Assembly (NCBI GenBank): GCA_964483375.1
Contig: CAZABJ010000008.1
Span: forward strand, 1-60,174
Source of the DNA: JAUIEH01 sp964483375
Lineage (GTDB): Bacteria > Pseudomonadota > Alphaproteobacteria > Caulobacterales > Maricaulaceae
Reading direction: 5' to 3'
Length of the DNA: 60,174 bases
The notes beneath the pieces are model-generated. The model saw only the letters and a program-made list of their open reading frames with translations, had not been told where the DNA came from and searched no databases. A program made the translations under genes and the position numbers. The first letter of the stretch is position 1. Every line of letters begins with the position of its first letter. Shown here piece by piece: positions 24,310 to 33,629 of the stretch.

Positions 24310-27300
24310 CCGACACGGTCAGCGGGCCGGCCCCGCGCATTTTCACGCTGCCCCCGCATGTGCGGTTTTTGGAGGCGTTGGGGGCTGACCTGCTCGACAC
24401 GTTCGGGTCAGGCGAGGCGCTTTCGGATGTTTGGGTGTTGACGCCGACCCGCCGGGCGGCGCGCGCCTTGGCCCGTGCGATCGCGGATTTGGCGGGCGGT
24501 GCGGCGTTTCTGCCGACGATCCGGCCGATCGGCGATGTGGACGCGGACGACCCGCCGTTCGAGCCGGGCGAAATCGCCCTGGAGCTTCCCCCGCCGCTTT
24601 CGCCTGCACAACGCCGGTTCGAACTCGCCGCGCTCTTGCACGCTAAGGCGCGGGCGGTCGACCCCGCCGTCGACCCCGCCGCAGCCTTGCCCCTCGCAGA
24701 AGAGCTCGGGCGGCTTCTGGATGAGGCCGCCGGGGAGGGCGGGGCGGATTTCACCGCCGTCACCGCCCTTTATGACCGGTTGCCTCAGCATCTTCAGGAC
24801 GCCGCGACGTTCCTGTCGATCGTAGAGAAGGCCTGGCCGAACCGGTTGGCCGAACTCGGCCGACTTGACGCCGCGGCGCGTCGCGATGCGCTCATCCGCC
24901 GCCTGGCGGCCCGTTGGCGCGAACGGCCGCCGCGCCACCCTATCATCGCGGCGGGTTCCACCGGTTCGGCGCCGGCCACGGCTGAGCTGTTGGAGGTGAT
25001 TGCGCGCGCGCCGCAAGGCTGCGTGCTCTTGCCGGGCCTCGATCAAGATCTCGACGAGGCGGCCTGGTCGGCCGTGGATGAGCAACACCCGCAAAACAAC
25101 CTCAAGCGCCTGCTTGATAAGATGGGCGCTCGGCGATCCGCCGTCCGACTGTGGCCTGGCGCGGCGGAGAACCCCGCCGCGGCGGGGCGGCTGCGCGTCC
25201 TGAACGAGGCGCTGAGGCCTGCGGACGCCACAGCCGATTGGCCCGCTCGGGTCGCTGAATTGCGGTTGGCGTCGCCGTCCGGCGATCCCATCGCCGCGGG
25301 CCTGAACGGTCTCAGCCTGATTGAGGCCGCAGACGAGGATCACGAGGCCCGGGTCGTCGCCCTCGCCATGCGCGAGGCGCTTGAGGACCCGAAGGCGACT
25401 GTCATGCTGGTCACGCCCGACAGAGGGCTCGCCCAGCGCGTGGAGACAGCGCTTCTGCGCTGGGACGTGACGGCGGAAGCCTCAGCGGGGCGGCCTCTGC
25501 CTGAGACCGTCGCGGGCGCGTTTCTCCGCCGGGTCTTGGATGTGGCGGGGGACCCCGGCGATCCGCTCGCCCTGGCGGCGCTTCTGTCCCATACCGCCTG
25601 CGCGCTTGGACGCTCGGAGAATGCGATCCGAGCGGAGGCCGCCGCCCTGGAGTGCGTCGCATTGCGCGGCGTCCGCGCCGGAGACGGCTGGTCGGCCATC
25701 GCCCAGAGGCTGCGAGACAGGCCCGACGCCGATGTCGCACGCTACGAGGCGCCGCGCAGCGCGCTGTTGCGCCTTGTGGAGGATCTGCGCGCCGCCTTCG
25801 CGCCGTTCGAGCCGCTTCACCACGGCGCGGCCTCTCTCGCCGCCTTCGCCGAGGCCCATGCCCGCACCGCCGAAATCCTCGCTGCATCGCCTGAACAGAC
25901 CGGGGCCGCGCGGGTCTGGGTCGGTCCGGATGGGGAAGCCGCCGCGGGTCTGATGAGAGAGCTCCTCACCGAGGCCGACGCGTTTCCCGCGCTGACGCTT
26001 TCGGGCTATGCGCGCGCCTTTGATCGGTTGGCGGAGACTAAGGCGGTGCGTCCCCCGCCTTCGCCGGGCGCGCGGGCGCGCATTTTGGGACCGTTGGAGG
26101 CGCGACTGCAAAGCGCCGATCTGGTGGTTCTCGGCGGACTGAACGAGGGCGCTTGGCCCGGCCCAGCGCCGCAGGACCCCTTTCTCTCCGCAGGCATGCG
26201 TGACGCCGCTGGCCTTCCTCCGGTCGAACGGAAATTCGGGCTCGCCGCCCATGATTTCGCGCAGCTCGCCGGCGCGCCGCGCGTGCTCCTAACCCGCGCC
26301 GAACGCGCCGAGGGCGCCCCGGCTGTGGCCTCTCGGTGGCTTTGGCGCTTGAAGACCTTGGCCCAGGGCGCTGGGGTGTCGATCAGCACAACAAGCCCGA
26401 CCGGCTGCGACCTCGCCGCGCTCGCCGCCGAACTGGACCGTCCCCTTGAGCCCGCCCCCGCGCTTGAGCCTCCTGCGCCGCGCCCTCCCGTTGAAGCGCG
26501 GCCGCGCCGGCTTTCGGTCACCCGCATCCGCGATTGGATCCGCGACCCCTACGCTCTCTACGCCCGCGAGGTGCTTCGACTTCGCCCGCTCGAGCCACTC
26601 GGCCGGCCCGCAGACGCGCGTGAACGCGGCAACGCCTTGCATGAGGCGCTCGCCGAAACCCTGCATGCGGCGGGCGACCCTCTGCCCGGCGACTTTGAGG
26701 AACGCCTCCGCTCCGACGCTTTCGAAGCCTATCGACGGTTCGGGCTCGACCCCGCCGCGCTCGCCCGCGAAGCCCCGCGCATCGCCCGCGCCGCTGCTTG
26801 GTTCGCCGCTCAAGAACGGTCGCGCCGCGCGGAAGGCTGGCTGCCGGTGGCTTATGAAGTCTCAGGCGCCATGACCCTTGATGCGCCGGCGGGACCCTTT
26901 CTGCTCACCGCCAAGGCCGACCGACTGGATGCGGGCCCAAGCGGGCATGCGGTGTTGGACTACAAGACCGGAGAGCCGCCCAGCGCCAAAGAGGCGCGGC
27001 AGTTCGACCCCCAACTTGCGTTGGAAGCGGCGATCCTCGCCGCGGACGGCTTCCCCGACATCGCTGGGGCGAGGCCGGTGTCGCTTCTCTATGTGCGCGT
27101 CAAGGGGGGGCCGAAACCCGGCGATGTGCGCGCGTTGGAGACTGAGGACGCCGACGCGGGGGCCTTGGCGGAGGAGGCGGTAGCCCGATTGGCTGGCCTG
27201 GTCGCGCGCTTCGACGACCCCGCAACCGCCTATCGGTCTCAGCGTTTGCCGAAATTCGCCGAACAGGCGGGGGACTATGATCGCCTTGCGCGGCGGAAAG

Positions 27301-27338
27301 AATGGGCGCGCGCGGGCGCTGAGGAGGATGCGGCGTGA
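24306..27338 (+). CDS. addB: AddB subunit of the AddAB helicase-nuclease
   Basis: 1010-residue alphaproteobacterial AddB, partner of AddA in resecting double-strand breaks before RecA loading. The helicase-like N-terminal half is degenerate (LTPTRRAARALA). The C-terminal RecB-type nuclease is present, with metal and catalytic residues in AVLDYKTGEPP and a QLALEAAIL helix. I see no cysteine after about residue 705, so the four-cysteine iron-sulfur staple known in Bacillus AddB is missing. GTG overlaps the murU stop and TGA overlaps the addA GTG, so AddA and AddB should be made together. Confidence 0.95.
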   Translation: MTDTVSGPAPRIFTLPPHVRFLEALGADLLDTFGSGEALSDVWVLTPTRRAARALARAIADLAGGAAFLPTIRPIGDVDADDPPFEPGEIALELPPPLSPAQRRFELAALLHAKARAVDPAVDPAAALPLAEELGRLLDEAAGEGGADFTAVTALYDRLPQHLQDAATFLSIVEKAWPNRLAELGRLDAAARRDALIRRLAARWRERPPRHPIIAAGSTGSAPATAELLEVIARAPQGCVLLPGLDQDLDEAAWSAVDEQHPQNNLKRLLDKMGARRSAVRLWPGAAENPAAAGRLRVLNEALRPADATADWPARVAELRLASPSGDPIAAGLNGLSLIEAADEDHEARVVALAMREALEDPKATVMLVTPDRGLAQRVETALLRWDVTAEASAGRPLPETVAGAFLRRVLDVAGDPGDPLALAALLSHTACALGRSENAIRAEAAALECVALRGVRAGDGWSAIAQRLRDRPDADVARYEAPRSALLRLVEDLRAAFAPFEPLHHGAASLAAFAEAHARTAEILAASPEQTGAARVWVGPDGEAAAGLMRELLTEADAFPALTLSGYARAFDRLAETKAVRPPPSPGARARILGPLEARLQSADLVVLGGLNEGAWPGPAPQDPFLSAGMRDAAGLPPVERKFGLAAHDFAQLAGAPRVLLTRAERAEGAPAVASRWLWRLKTLAQGAGVSISTTSPTGCDLAALAAELDRPLEPAPALEPPAPRPPVEARPRRLSVTRIRDWIRDPYALYAREVLRLRPLEPLGRPADARERGNALHEALAETLHAAGDPLPGDFEERLRSDAFEAYRRFGLDPAALAREAPRIARAAAWFAAQERSRRAEGWLPVAYEVSGAMTLDAPAGPFLLTAKADRLDAGPSGHAVLDYKTGEPPSAKEARQFDPQLALEAAILAADGFPDIAGARPVSLLYVRVKGGPKPGDVRALETEDADAGALAEEAVARLAGLVARFDDPATAYRSQRLPKFAEQAGDYDRLARRKEWARAGAEEDAA

Positions 27339-30300
27339 TCGCGGGGCTCAATCAGATTTCAGCCGCCCGCCAGGCCCAGCTTGCGCAGCTGACCGCCTCG
27401 GACCCGGCGCTGAACGCCTTCGTGTCCGCCAATGCCGGCTCGGGCAAAACGAAGGTGCTTGTCGACCGGGTCATCCGACTTCTCCTCTCAGGCGCGAAGC
27501 CGGAGCGCATACTCTGTCTCACCTACACCAAAGCTGCGGCCAGCGAGATGCAAGCGCGGCTGTTCAAGCGCTTAGGCGCTTGGTCGGTGAGCGATGATGC
27601 GGCTTTGGCTGAGGACCTCGCCGTCTTGGCCCCTGAACAAGGTCGGGCGGGGGCTGAGGCGCTGCGCGCCGCGCGCGCGCTATTCGCCCGGGCGTTGGAG
27701 ACCCCAGGCGGGCTCAAGGTCCAGACCATTCACGCCTTTTGCGAGCGTTTGCTGCGGCGCTTCCCCCTTGAAGCGGGGGTGCCGGCGGGCTTTGAGGTTT
27801 TGGATGACGCAGACGCCGCGCGGCTTGGCGACCGCGCCCGCGCCCGTCTCGGCGCCGCCGCGCTCGCCGGCGGGCCATTGGCTGAGGCTTTCGAAGTTTT
27901 GGCCGCGCGTGTGAACGATGACGCCGCGGACGGATTCTTGGCCTGGGCGTCGGAACGACGCGGCGCGCTGCGGGATTGGTTCGCCAGCCAAGGCGGGCGC
28001 GAGGGCGCCACGGCCCGGCTCGCCGAGCGGCTCGGACTATCGGTTGGAGACCGAGCCGCCGATGTGAAGAGCCAAGCCTGGAACGAGACGCCGCTCGACG
28101 AGCTGCGCGCTGCGGCGAAGGCCCTGCGCCTGGGGTCGCCGCAAGACGGCAAGCTCGCCGATGCGCTCGAAGCCGCCGTCAGCGCCGCATCGCCGGAAGC
28201 GGCGTTCGACGCCTATTGCGCGGCGGTTTTCACCAAAGAGGGCGCCGGCGATCTCCGCGCAAGCTACGCAACGAAGCCCACCCTCGAGCGGGCGCCGTTT
28301 TTGGCCCGTCTCTTCGGCGGCAAGGCGGACGGTTATGGCGTGGAGCCGACGCGGATGGAGGCGGCGCGCGACCGCGTTCGCGCGGCAGCCGCGCTTGAGA
28401 CGACCGACGCCGGCTTCGCGTTGGCCGAGGCGTTCGTCGCGGCCTACGAAGACGAAAAATCGGCCCGCGGCTCGCTTGATTTCGCAGATTTGGTCGGCGC
28501 GGCGCGGCGGATGCTGGGAACGTCCCAGGCGGCGGACTGGGTGCTCTACAAACTCGACGGCGGCGTGGACCACGTGCTCGTCGATGAAGCTCAAGACACC
28601 GCGCCCGAGCAGTGGGACATCATCAACGCGCTCACCGAGGAATTCTTCGCCGGGGCGGGCGCGCGGGAAACCGTGCGGACGGCCTTCGCCGTGGGGGACG
28701 AGAAGCAGTCGATCTACTCCTTCCAGGGGGCCGATCCGGCGCGGTTCTTAGAAGAAACCCGCAAGCTCGAACGCCTCTCCCGGGAAGGCGGCGCCCCCTT
28801 CAAAGCGCCGCGGATGGGCGTCTCGTTCCGCTCTGCGCCGGCCATATTGGAAGCCGTTGACGCCGTTTTTGCGAGCCAGGCCGCACGGGAGGGAATCGTG
28901 CCGGGCGGCGAGCCGCCCGATCTCGACGTCGTCGCCCACCAGGCGGCGCGCGCGAATATGCGCGGTTGCGTCACGCTCTGGCCGCTTCTCGAAGCCGAGG
29001 AGCTTGATCGCAGCGAGCATGATTGGAGCGCCCCGCTCGACGACGCAGCGCCGGATCACCCGCGCGAGCGTCTGGCCCGCGGCGTGGCTCAGCACATCGC
29101 GGACTGGCTCGCACAAGGCGCGAGCGTCAGCGAGGAAACGCTCGACGCGGAGGGCGCCCGCAAGCGCGTCACCCGGCCGATGCGGGCGGGCGACGTGATG
29201 ATTTTGGTGCGCAAGCGCTCCGCCTTGTTTCATGCGCTCATCCGGGCGCTCAAACGCGCCGGCGTGCCGGTCGCCGGCGCTGACCGAATGACGTTGTCCG
29301 CCGAGCTTGCGGTTGAAGACCTTGTCGGGGCTATGCGGGTCGGCGCTTTGCCCGAAGACGACCTGGCGCTCGCGGAGCTTCTGAAGTCGCCGTTTTTCCA
29401 CCCGATCGGCGCGCCGCACCCGCCGATCGATGACGCCGCGCTGTTCGACCTCGCCCACGGCCGGACGGGCTGCCTCATAGACGCGCTGCGCCAGAGCGAT
29501 GACCCTCGCTTTCACCAAGCGCGCGCGTGCATCGACGATCTGGTCGACCGGGCCGCTGTCGAGGGGCCATACCAGTTCTTGGCGGGGTTTTTGGACCGGG
29601 CGGCGGGCGAGGACGAGACTTATGCGGCCCGCTTGTTCGCCCGTTTGGGCGTTGAAGCGGAAGACCCGGTGAAAGAGCTTTTGTCGCGCGCGCTGGCCCA
29701 TGAACGCCATGGCGCGCCCTCGTTGGTGCGCTTCGCTCACGAAACCGCTGCTCAGGCGGCTGAGGTCAAACGTCAGACGGGCGGCGACCGGGACGAAGTG
29801 CGCGTGATGACCGTACACGCCTCGAAGGGCCTTGAAGCGCCTGTCGTCATTCTGCCCGACACGCTGCCCTCGCGGGGGCGGAGCGCGACTGGCCCGCTCG
29901 CGGATGAGGACGCTGGTTTCGTGTGGTCGCCGACGAAGCGGGAAGACCCCGCGCTCGCCGCAAGCGCGCGTGCGCGACGGGAGGCGGCGGAGCGAGCGGA
30001 AGACTTTCGGCTTTTATACGTGGCGATGACGCGCGCCTGCGACCGCTTGGTCGTCTGCGGCGCGGCCGGCAAACGCGCGCCCGCGGCGTTGGGCTGGTAC
30101 GGACACATTCGGACGGGTCTGGAGGCGTTAGGGGCCGAGCCTTGCGACACCCCCGCCGGCGAGGGCCGCGTTTGGGGATCCCTCCCGCCAGCGTCAGGCG
30201 CGGAAACGCCTCAGCGTCGGGACCGCCTCGCCCCGCCTGCATGGTTGTCCGTGTCCGCGCCGCAGGGCGACCGTCCCGCCCGCATGCGCGCGCCGTCTGC

Positions 30301-30895
30301 GGGCCTCGTCGGCGGCCCGGGGGCGTCTCCCGCCTTATCGCCGCTCGCAGCGGGCGGCCCCGACCGGTTTCGCCGCGGCGTGCTCATCCATAAGCTTCTC
30401 GAAACGCTGCCCGATCTTCCGCCGGCGCGGCGGAAAGCCGCCGCCCGCGCTTATCTCGCCGCCGAGGGGCTCGACCGAAAGACCGCCGCGGCCTACGCCA
30501 AAGAGGTCTTCGCGGTGATGGCCCATCCCGATATCGCGCCCCTTTTCGGGCCTGGCTCCAAAGCGGAGGCGGCGATCGCAGGCGCTGCGCCGGGGCTGCC
30601 GGAGGGGTTTGTGGTTAATGGCCGGGTGGACCGTTTGTCGGTCCGGGACGACGCCGTGATCGTCGCCGATTTTAAGACGAACCGTCCGCCTCCGGAGCGC
30701 GTGGAGGACGCCGATCCAGCCTATCTGCTGCAGATGGCCGTCTATCGCGCCTTGCTCGCCGAGCTTTATCCCGACCGCGCCATCATCGCCGCGCTGATCT
30801 GGACGGACGCGCCCAGGGCGGACGTGCTCCCACATTCGTTACTCGACGAGCGCCTGAGGGACTGCTTGATGGAAGACGACATCGTCCATACTTGA
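27335..30895 (+). CDS. addA: AddA helicase-nuclease
   Basis: 1186-residue UvrD-type helicase with C-terminal nuclease. Walker A is NAGSGKT (33-39), motif II VLVDEAQDT, then GDEKQSIYSFQGADP, motif V VMTVHASKGLEAPVV and motif VI LYVAMTRACDRL. The RecB-like nuclease shows VIVADFKTNRPPP and a QMAVYRALL helix. With AddB it unwinds and trims broken ends. GTG start overlaps the addB stop by four bases. The last gene of the tsaE run; trxA follows after 74 bases that contain a 10-base palindrome (30925-30934). Confidence 0.97.
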   Translation: MIAGLNQISAARQAQLAQLTASDPALNAFVSANAGSGKTKVLVDRVIRLLLSGAKPERILCLTYTKAAASEMQARLFKRLGAWSVSDDAALAEDLAVLAPEQGRAGAEALRAARALFARALETPGGLKVQTIHAFCERLLRRFPLEAGVPAGFEVLDDADAARLGDRARARLGAAALAGGPLAEAFEVLAARVNDDAADGFLAWASERRGALRDWFASQGGREGATARLAERLGLSVGDRAADVKSQAWNETPLDELRAAAKALRLGSPQDGKLADALEAAVSAASPEAAFDAYCAAVFTKEGAGDLRASYATKPTLERAPFLARLFGGKADGYGVEPTRMEAARDRVRAAAALETTDAGFALAEAFVAAYEDEKSARGSLDFADLVGAARRMLGTSQAADWVLYKLDGGVDHVLVDEAQDTAPEQWDIINALTEEFFAGAGARETVRTAFAVGDEKQSIYSFQGADPARFLEETRKLERLSREGGAPFKAPRMGVSFRSAPAILEAVDAVFASQAAREGIVPGGEPPDLDVVAHQAARANMRGCVTLWPLLEAEELDRSEHDWSAPLDDAAPDHPRERLARGVAQHIADWLAQGASVSEETLDAEGARKRVTRPMRAGDVMILVRKRSALFHALIRALKRAGVPVAGADRMTLSAELAVEDLVGAMRVGALPEDDLALAELLKSPFFHPIGAPHPPIDDAALFDLAHGRTGCLIDALRQSDDPRFHQARACIDDLVDRAAVEGPYQFLAGFLDRAAGEDETYAARLFARLGVEAEDPVKELLSRALAHERHGAPSLVRFAHETAAQAAEVKRQTGGDRDEVRVMTVHASKGLEAPVVILPDTLPSRGRSATGPLADEDAGFVWSPTKREDPALAASARARREAAERAEDFRLLYVAMTRACDRLVVCGAAGKRAPAALGWYGHIRTGLEALGAEPCDTPAGEGRVWGSLPPASGAETPQRRDRLAPPAWLSVSAPQGDRPARMRAPSAGLVGGPGASPALSPLAAGGPDRFRRGVLIHKLLETLPDLPPARRKAAARAYLAAEGLDRKTAAAYAKEVFAVMAHPDIAPLFGPGSKAEAAIAGAAPGLPEGFVVNGRVDRLSVRDDAVIVADFKTNRPPPERVEDADPAYLLQMAVYRALLAELYPDRAIIAALIWTDAPRADVLPHSLLDERLRDCLMEDDIVHT

Positions 30896-30969
30896 ATGCC
30901 AACGCGAATTGAGACTGTCTGCGACGCTTAAGCGCTAAGCGCGGCGGACGCTTTGTCAGGAGAGCGAAC

Positions 30970-31305
30970 ATGGCCACGACCCAGGTCACCGACGACAGTT
31001 TTGAGGCCGATGTGTTGAACGCAACGGGACCCGTCCTTGTCGACTTTTGGGCGGAATGGTGCGGACCGTGCCGCGACATCGCTCCGGCGCTCGACGCCAT
31101 CGCCGAGGAAATGCAAGGCAAACTCACCGTCGCAAAGCTCAATATCGACGAGAACCAGCTCGCGCCCAGTCGGTACGGCGTGCGCGGCATCCCGACGATG
31201 ATGATTTTCAAAGGCGGCCAGGTCGTATCGACCAAGGTCGGCGCGATGATGAAGTCGAAAATCGAAGAGTGGATCGCCGATACGATCAGCTCACAGACCG
31301 CGTAG
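30970..31305 (+). CDS. trxA: Thioredoxin
   Basis: 111-residue cytoplasmic thioredoxin. The redox motif WCGPC has Cys31 and Cys34, the cis-proline is in RGIPTMMIF, and the length is that of classical thioredoxin 1. ATG follows AGGAGAG. The addA-trxA order is common in alphaproteobacteria; trxA probably also has its own promoter in the 74-base gap. It converges on folC with only 13 bases between stops. Confidence 0.97.
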   Translation: MATTQVTDDSFEADVLNATGPVLVDFWAEWCGPCRDIAPALDAIAEEMQGKLTVAKLNIDENQLAPSRYGVRGIPTMMIFKGGQVVSTKVGAMMKSKIEEWIADTISSQTA

Positions 31306-31318
31306 GCGGCTCGCCTCG

Positions 31319-32683
31319 CTAGTCGGCCGGCGCTCGTCCCGCATTCAGGGCGAGCGCCTCCCCAGCCAGATAAAGCGATCCGCAAATAACCAATCGCGCG
31401 CCAGGTTCATCTGCGTAAGCATGGCCAGGCGCGGCGGCGACTGCGCTCAGCAAGTCGTCCGCCGCTGCGGCCTCAATCCCGATAGCTTCTGCGGCTTCGG
31501 CGATCTCGGCGGGAGACCAGGCCGTATCCGCGCCGGCGATCGGCGCGCCGTCGCCGGCGCGCCGCCGCCCCGAAAACGCCTCTAGAAACGGCTCCCGCGC
31601 CTTTTTCCGTTGCATGCCGACGATCAGCACCAACGGGCGGGGGTCCGCCTCGTCCATATCGGCCAAAGCCCGGGCGAGCGCGCGCGCGCCCATTTCGTTG
31701 TGGGCGCCGTCCACGAGCAGCATGCACCCGACCGCGAGCGCGGGCGCGGCGAGAGGGCCGTCCTCCAAGGCCTGCAGCCGAGCCGGCCATTGCGTTTGGG
31801 ACAGACCGCGCGCAATGGCGTCGTCATCGGCGTAGCCCACCGCCAGAGCGGCCGCGATTGCGACCCCGGCATTGGCGATTTGGTGGCCGCCGCGTAGGGC
31901 GGGGATCGGCAAATCCATCAGTCTGGCGTCGTCCTCGAAGACGAGCCGGCCGTGTTCGGCCCGGGCGTGGAAGTCCGCCCCCCACATGCGCGGGCGCACG
32001 CCCAAACTTAGCGCCTCAGCCGCGATGGAGGCGCGGGCGACGGGTTCTTGCGGCCCGACCACTGCGGGACAGCCGGGTTTGATGATGCCCGCCTTCTCGC
32101 GGGCGATCTGCGCGAGGTCGTCGCCGAGGAATTCCATATGGTCGTAGCCGACGGTGGTGATCGCAGCGCAGGCGGGCGCGGTGAAAACGTTGGTGGCGTC
32201 GAACCGTCCGCCAAGCCCGACTTCAATGAGCGCGATGTCGGCGGGCGTGTCGGCGAAGGCGGCGAGGGCGGCGGCGGTCGTAATCTCGAACTGCGTGATT
32301 TCAGCCCCGTCATTGGCGGTCTCAATCCGCGTCAGCAGCGCCGCCAAGGCCTCATCGGAAATCTCGCGGCCAGCGAGGACGATGCGCTCATTGAAGCGCA
32401 CCAGATGGGGGGACGTGTAGACATGCGCGTTCAAGCCCGCCGCTTCGGCGAACGCCCGCAGCATCGCGATGGTTGAGCCTTTGCCATTGGTCCCGGCGAC
32501 ATGAATGACGGGGGGAAGCTTGTCTTGCGGGCGTCCCAGCGCGTCGAGCAAACGCTGCACGCGGCCAAGCGACAAATCGATTTTGCGGGGGTGCAACGCG
32601 GCGAGCCGCGCAAGCGCCGCTTTGACTGCGGCCTCCTCGCTAATCGTCGCGCTCCTCGTCAGGGGCGGGGTGGCCGGCGCCAT
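31319..32683 (-). CDS. folC: Bifunctional folylpolyglutamate/dihydrofolate synthase
   Basis: Mur-ligase-family enzyme that adds glutamate to dihydropteroate and to folates. The P loop is HVAGTNGKGST, with SPHLVRFNERI, LIEVGLGGRFDATN and VDGAHNEMGA later. About 430-454 residues depending on start. The start is unresolved: ATG 32683 lies inside the accD 3' end without a ribosome site, an upstream ATG-type start at 32716 is possible, and family length would fit an ATT at 32644 seven bases behind GAGGAG. Last gene of the minus-strand trp-accD run. Confidence 0.93.
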   Translation of the reverse strand: MAPATPPLTRSATISEEAAVKAALARLAALHPRKIDLSLGRVQRLLDALGRPQDKLPPVIHVAGTNGKGSTIAMLRAFAEAAGLNAHVYTSPHLVRFNERIVLAGREISDEALAALLTRIETANDGAEITQFEITTAAALAAFADTPADIALIEVGLGGRFDATNVFTAPACAAITTVGYDHMEFLGDDLAQIAREKAGIIKPGCPAVVGPQEPVARASIAAEALSLGVRPRMWGADFHARAEHGRLVFEDDARLMDLPIPALRGGHQIANAGVAIAAALAVGYADDDAIARGLSQTQWPARLQALEDGPLAAPALAVGCMLLVDGAHNEMGARALARALADMDEADPRPLVLIVGMQRKKAREPFLEAFSGRRRAGDGAPIAGADTAWSPAEIAEAAEAIGIEAAAADDLLSAVAAAPGHAYADEPGARLVICGSLYLAGEALALNAGRAPAD

Positions 32684-33629
32684 TGGCGGGCGCATCGGGA
32701 TGCGGCGGCGCCTCACTCAGCCCATGAGCGCCGTTCGCAGCGCCGTTCTGAGCGCCGTTGGGACGCACGACCGGACCGGAGACGTCCGCCTTGATGAGGA
32801 TGGACAGAATGTTTGCGAGCGTCCGCTTCAGGTCGCGCCGATGCACGACGCGGTCGACCATGCCCTTTTCGCGGAGATACTCCGACCGCTGAAAGCCTTT
32901 GGGCAGTTTTTCGCGGATGGTTTGCTCGATCACCCGCGGCCCGGCGAAGCCGATAAGCGCACCCGGTTCGGCGAGCTGAACGTCTCCCAGCATCGCGAAG
33001 GACGCCGTCACGCCGCCGGTCGTCGGGTCGGTGAACACCACGATATAGGGCAGTCCGGCCTCGCGCAGGCGCTGCACGGCGATGACGGTGCGCGGCATTT
33101 GCATCAGCGATAACGCGCCTTCCTGCATGCGCGCCCCGCCCGAGGCGGTGTAGGCGACCAGAGGCTGTCCGCGCTCCACAGCGGTGTCGGCGGCGGTGAC
33201 GAACGCTTCCCCGGCCGCCATGCCGAGCGATCCGCCCATAAAGGCGAAGTCTTGCACCAACACCACTGCGTCCACGCCGTGGATTTGGCCCGCGCCGACG
33301 GCCATGGCGTCATCGCGGCCGATTTTGCGGCGGGTCGCGTCAAGTTTGTTGGTGTAGGAGGGTCTTTGCCCGCGAAAACGCAAGGGGTCCCGAGGCACGG
33401 CGGGGAGCTCGATGATCTCAGGCTCGCCGTCAAAGGTGATGGCGAAGCGCTCCGTGGGGCCGATGCGCATATGGTGCCCGGCCGGCGTGACGAAGTGAGC
33501 GGCCTCAAGGTCCTTCCGGAAGATCATCTCTCCGGACTCGGGGCACTTGATCCACAGATTGTCCGGCGTCTCGCCGCGTTGCGGCAGAAAGCCCTTCAGA
33601 CCCGGGGCGACCCGGTCAATCCAGCTCAT
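32640..33629 (-). CDS. accD: Acetyl-CoA carboxylase carboxyltransferase beta subunit
   Basis: 329 residues; transfers carboxyl from biotin to acetyl-CoA, the first step of fatty-acid synthesis, with AccA. The crotonase-like core is clear (YTASGGARMQEG, FTDPTTGGVTASFAM, GFAGPRVIEQT). The N-terminal zinc ribbon is degenerate: of four cysteines in the E. coli protein only Cys29 remains, the others being Ser32, Thr48 and Gly51; I recall the same loss in other alphaproteobacteria. The tail is Asn/Ala/Pro rich. ATG overlaps the trpA stop by four bases; the 3' end overlaps the possible folC start. Confidence 0.97.
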   Translation of the reverse strand: MSWIDRVAPGLKGFLPQRGETPDNLWIKCPESGEMIFRKDLEAAHFVTPAGHHMRIGPTERFAITFDGEPEIIELPAVPRDPLRFRGQRPSYTNKLDATRRKIGRDDAMAVGAGQIHGVDAVVLVQDFAFMGGSLGMAAGEAFVTAADTAVERGQPLVAYTASGGARMQEGALSLMQMPRTVIAVQRLREAGLPYIVVFTDPTTGGVTASFAMLGDVQLAEPGALIGFAGPRVIEQTIREKLPKGFQRSEYLREKGMVDRVVHRRDLKRTLANILSILIKADVSGPVVRPNGAQNGAANGAHGLSEAPPHPDAPANGAGHPAPDEERDD

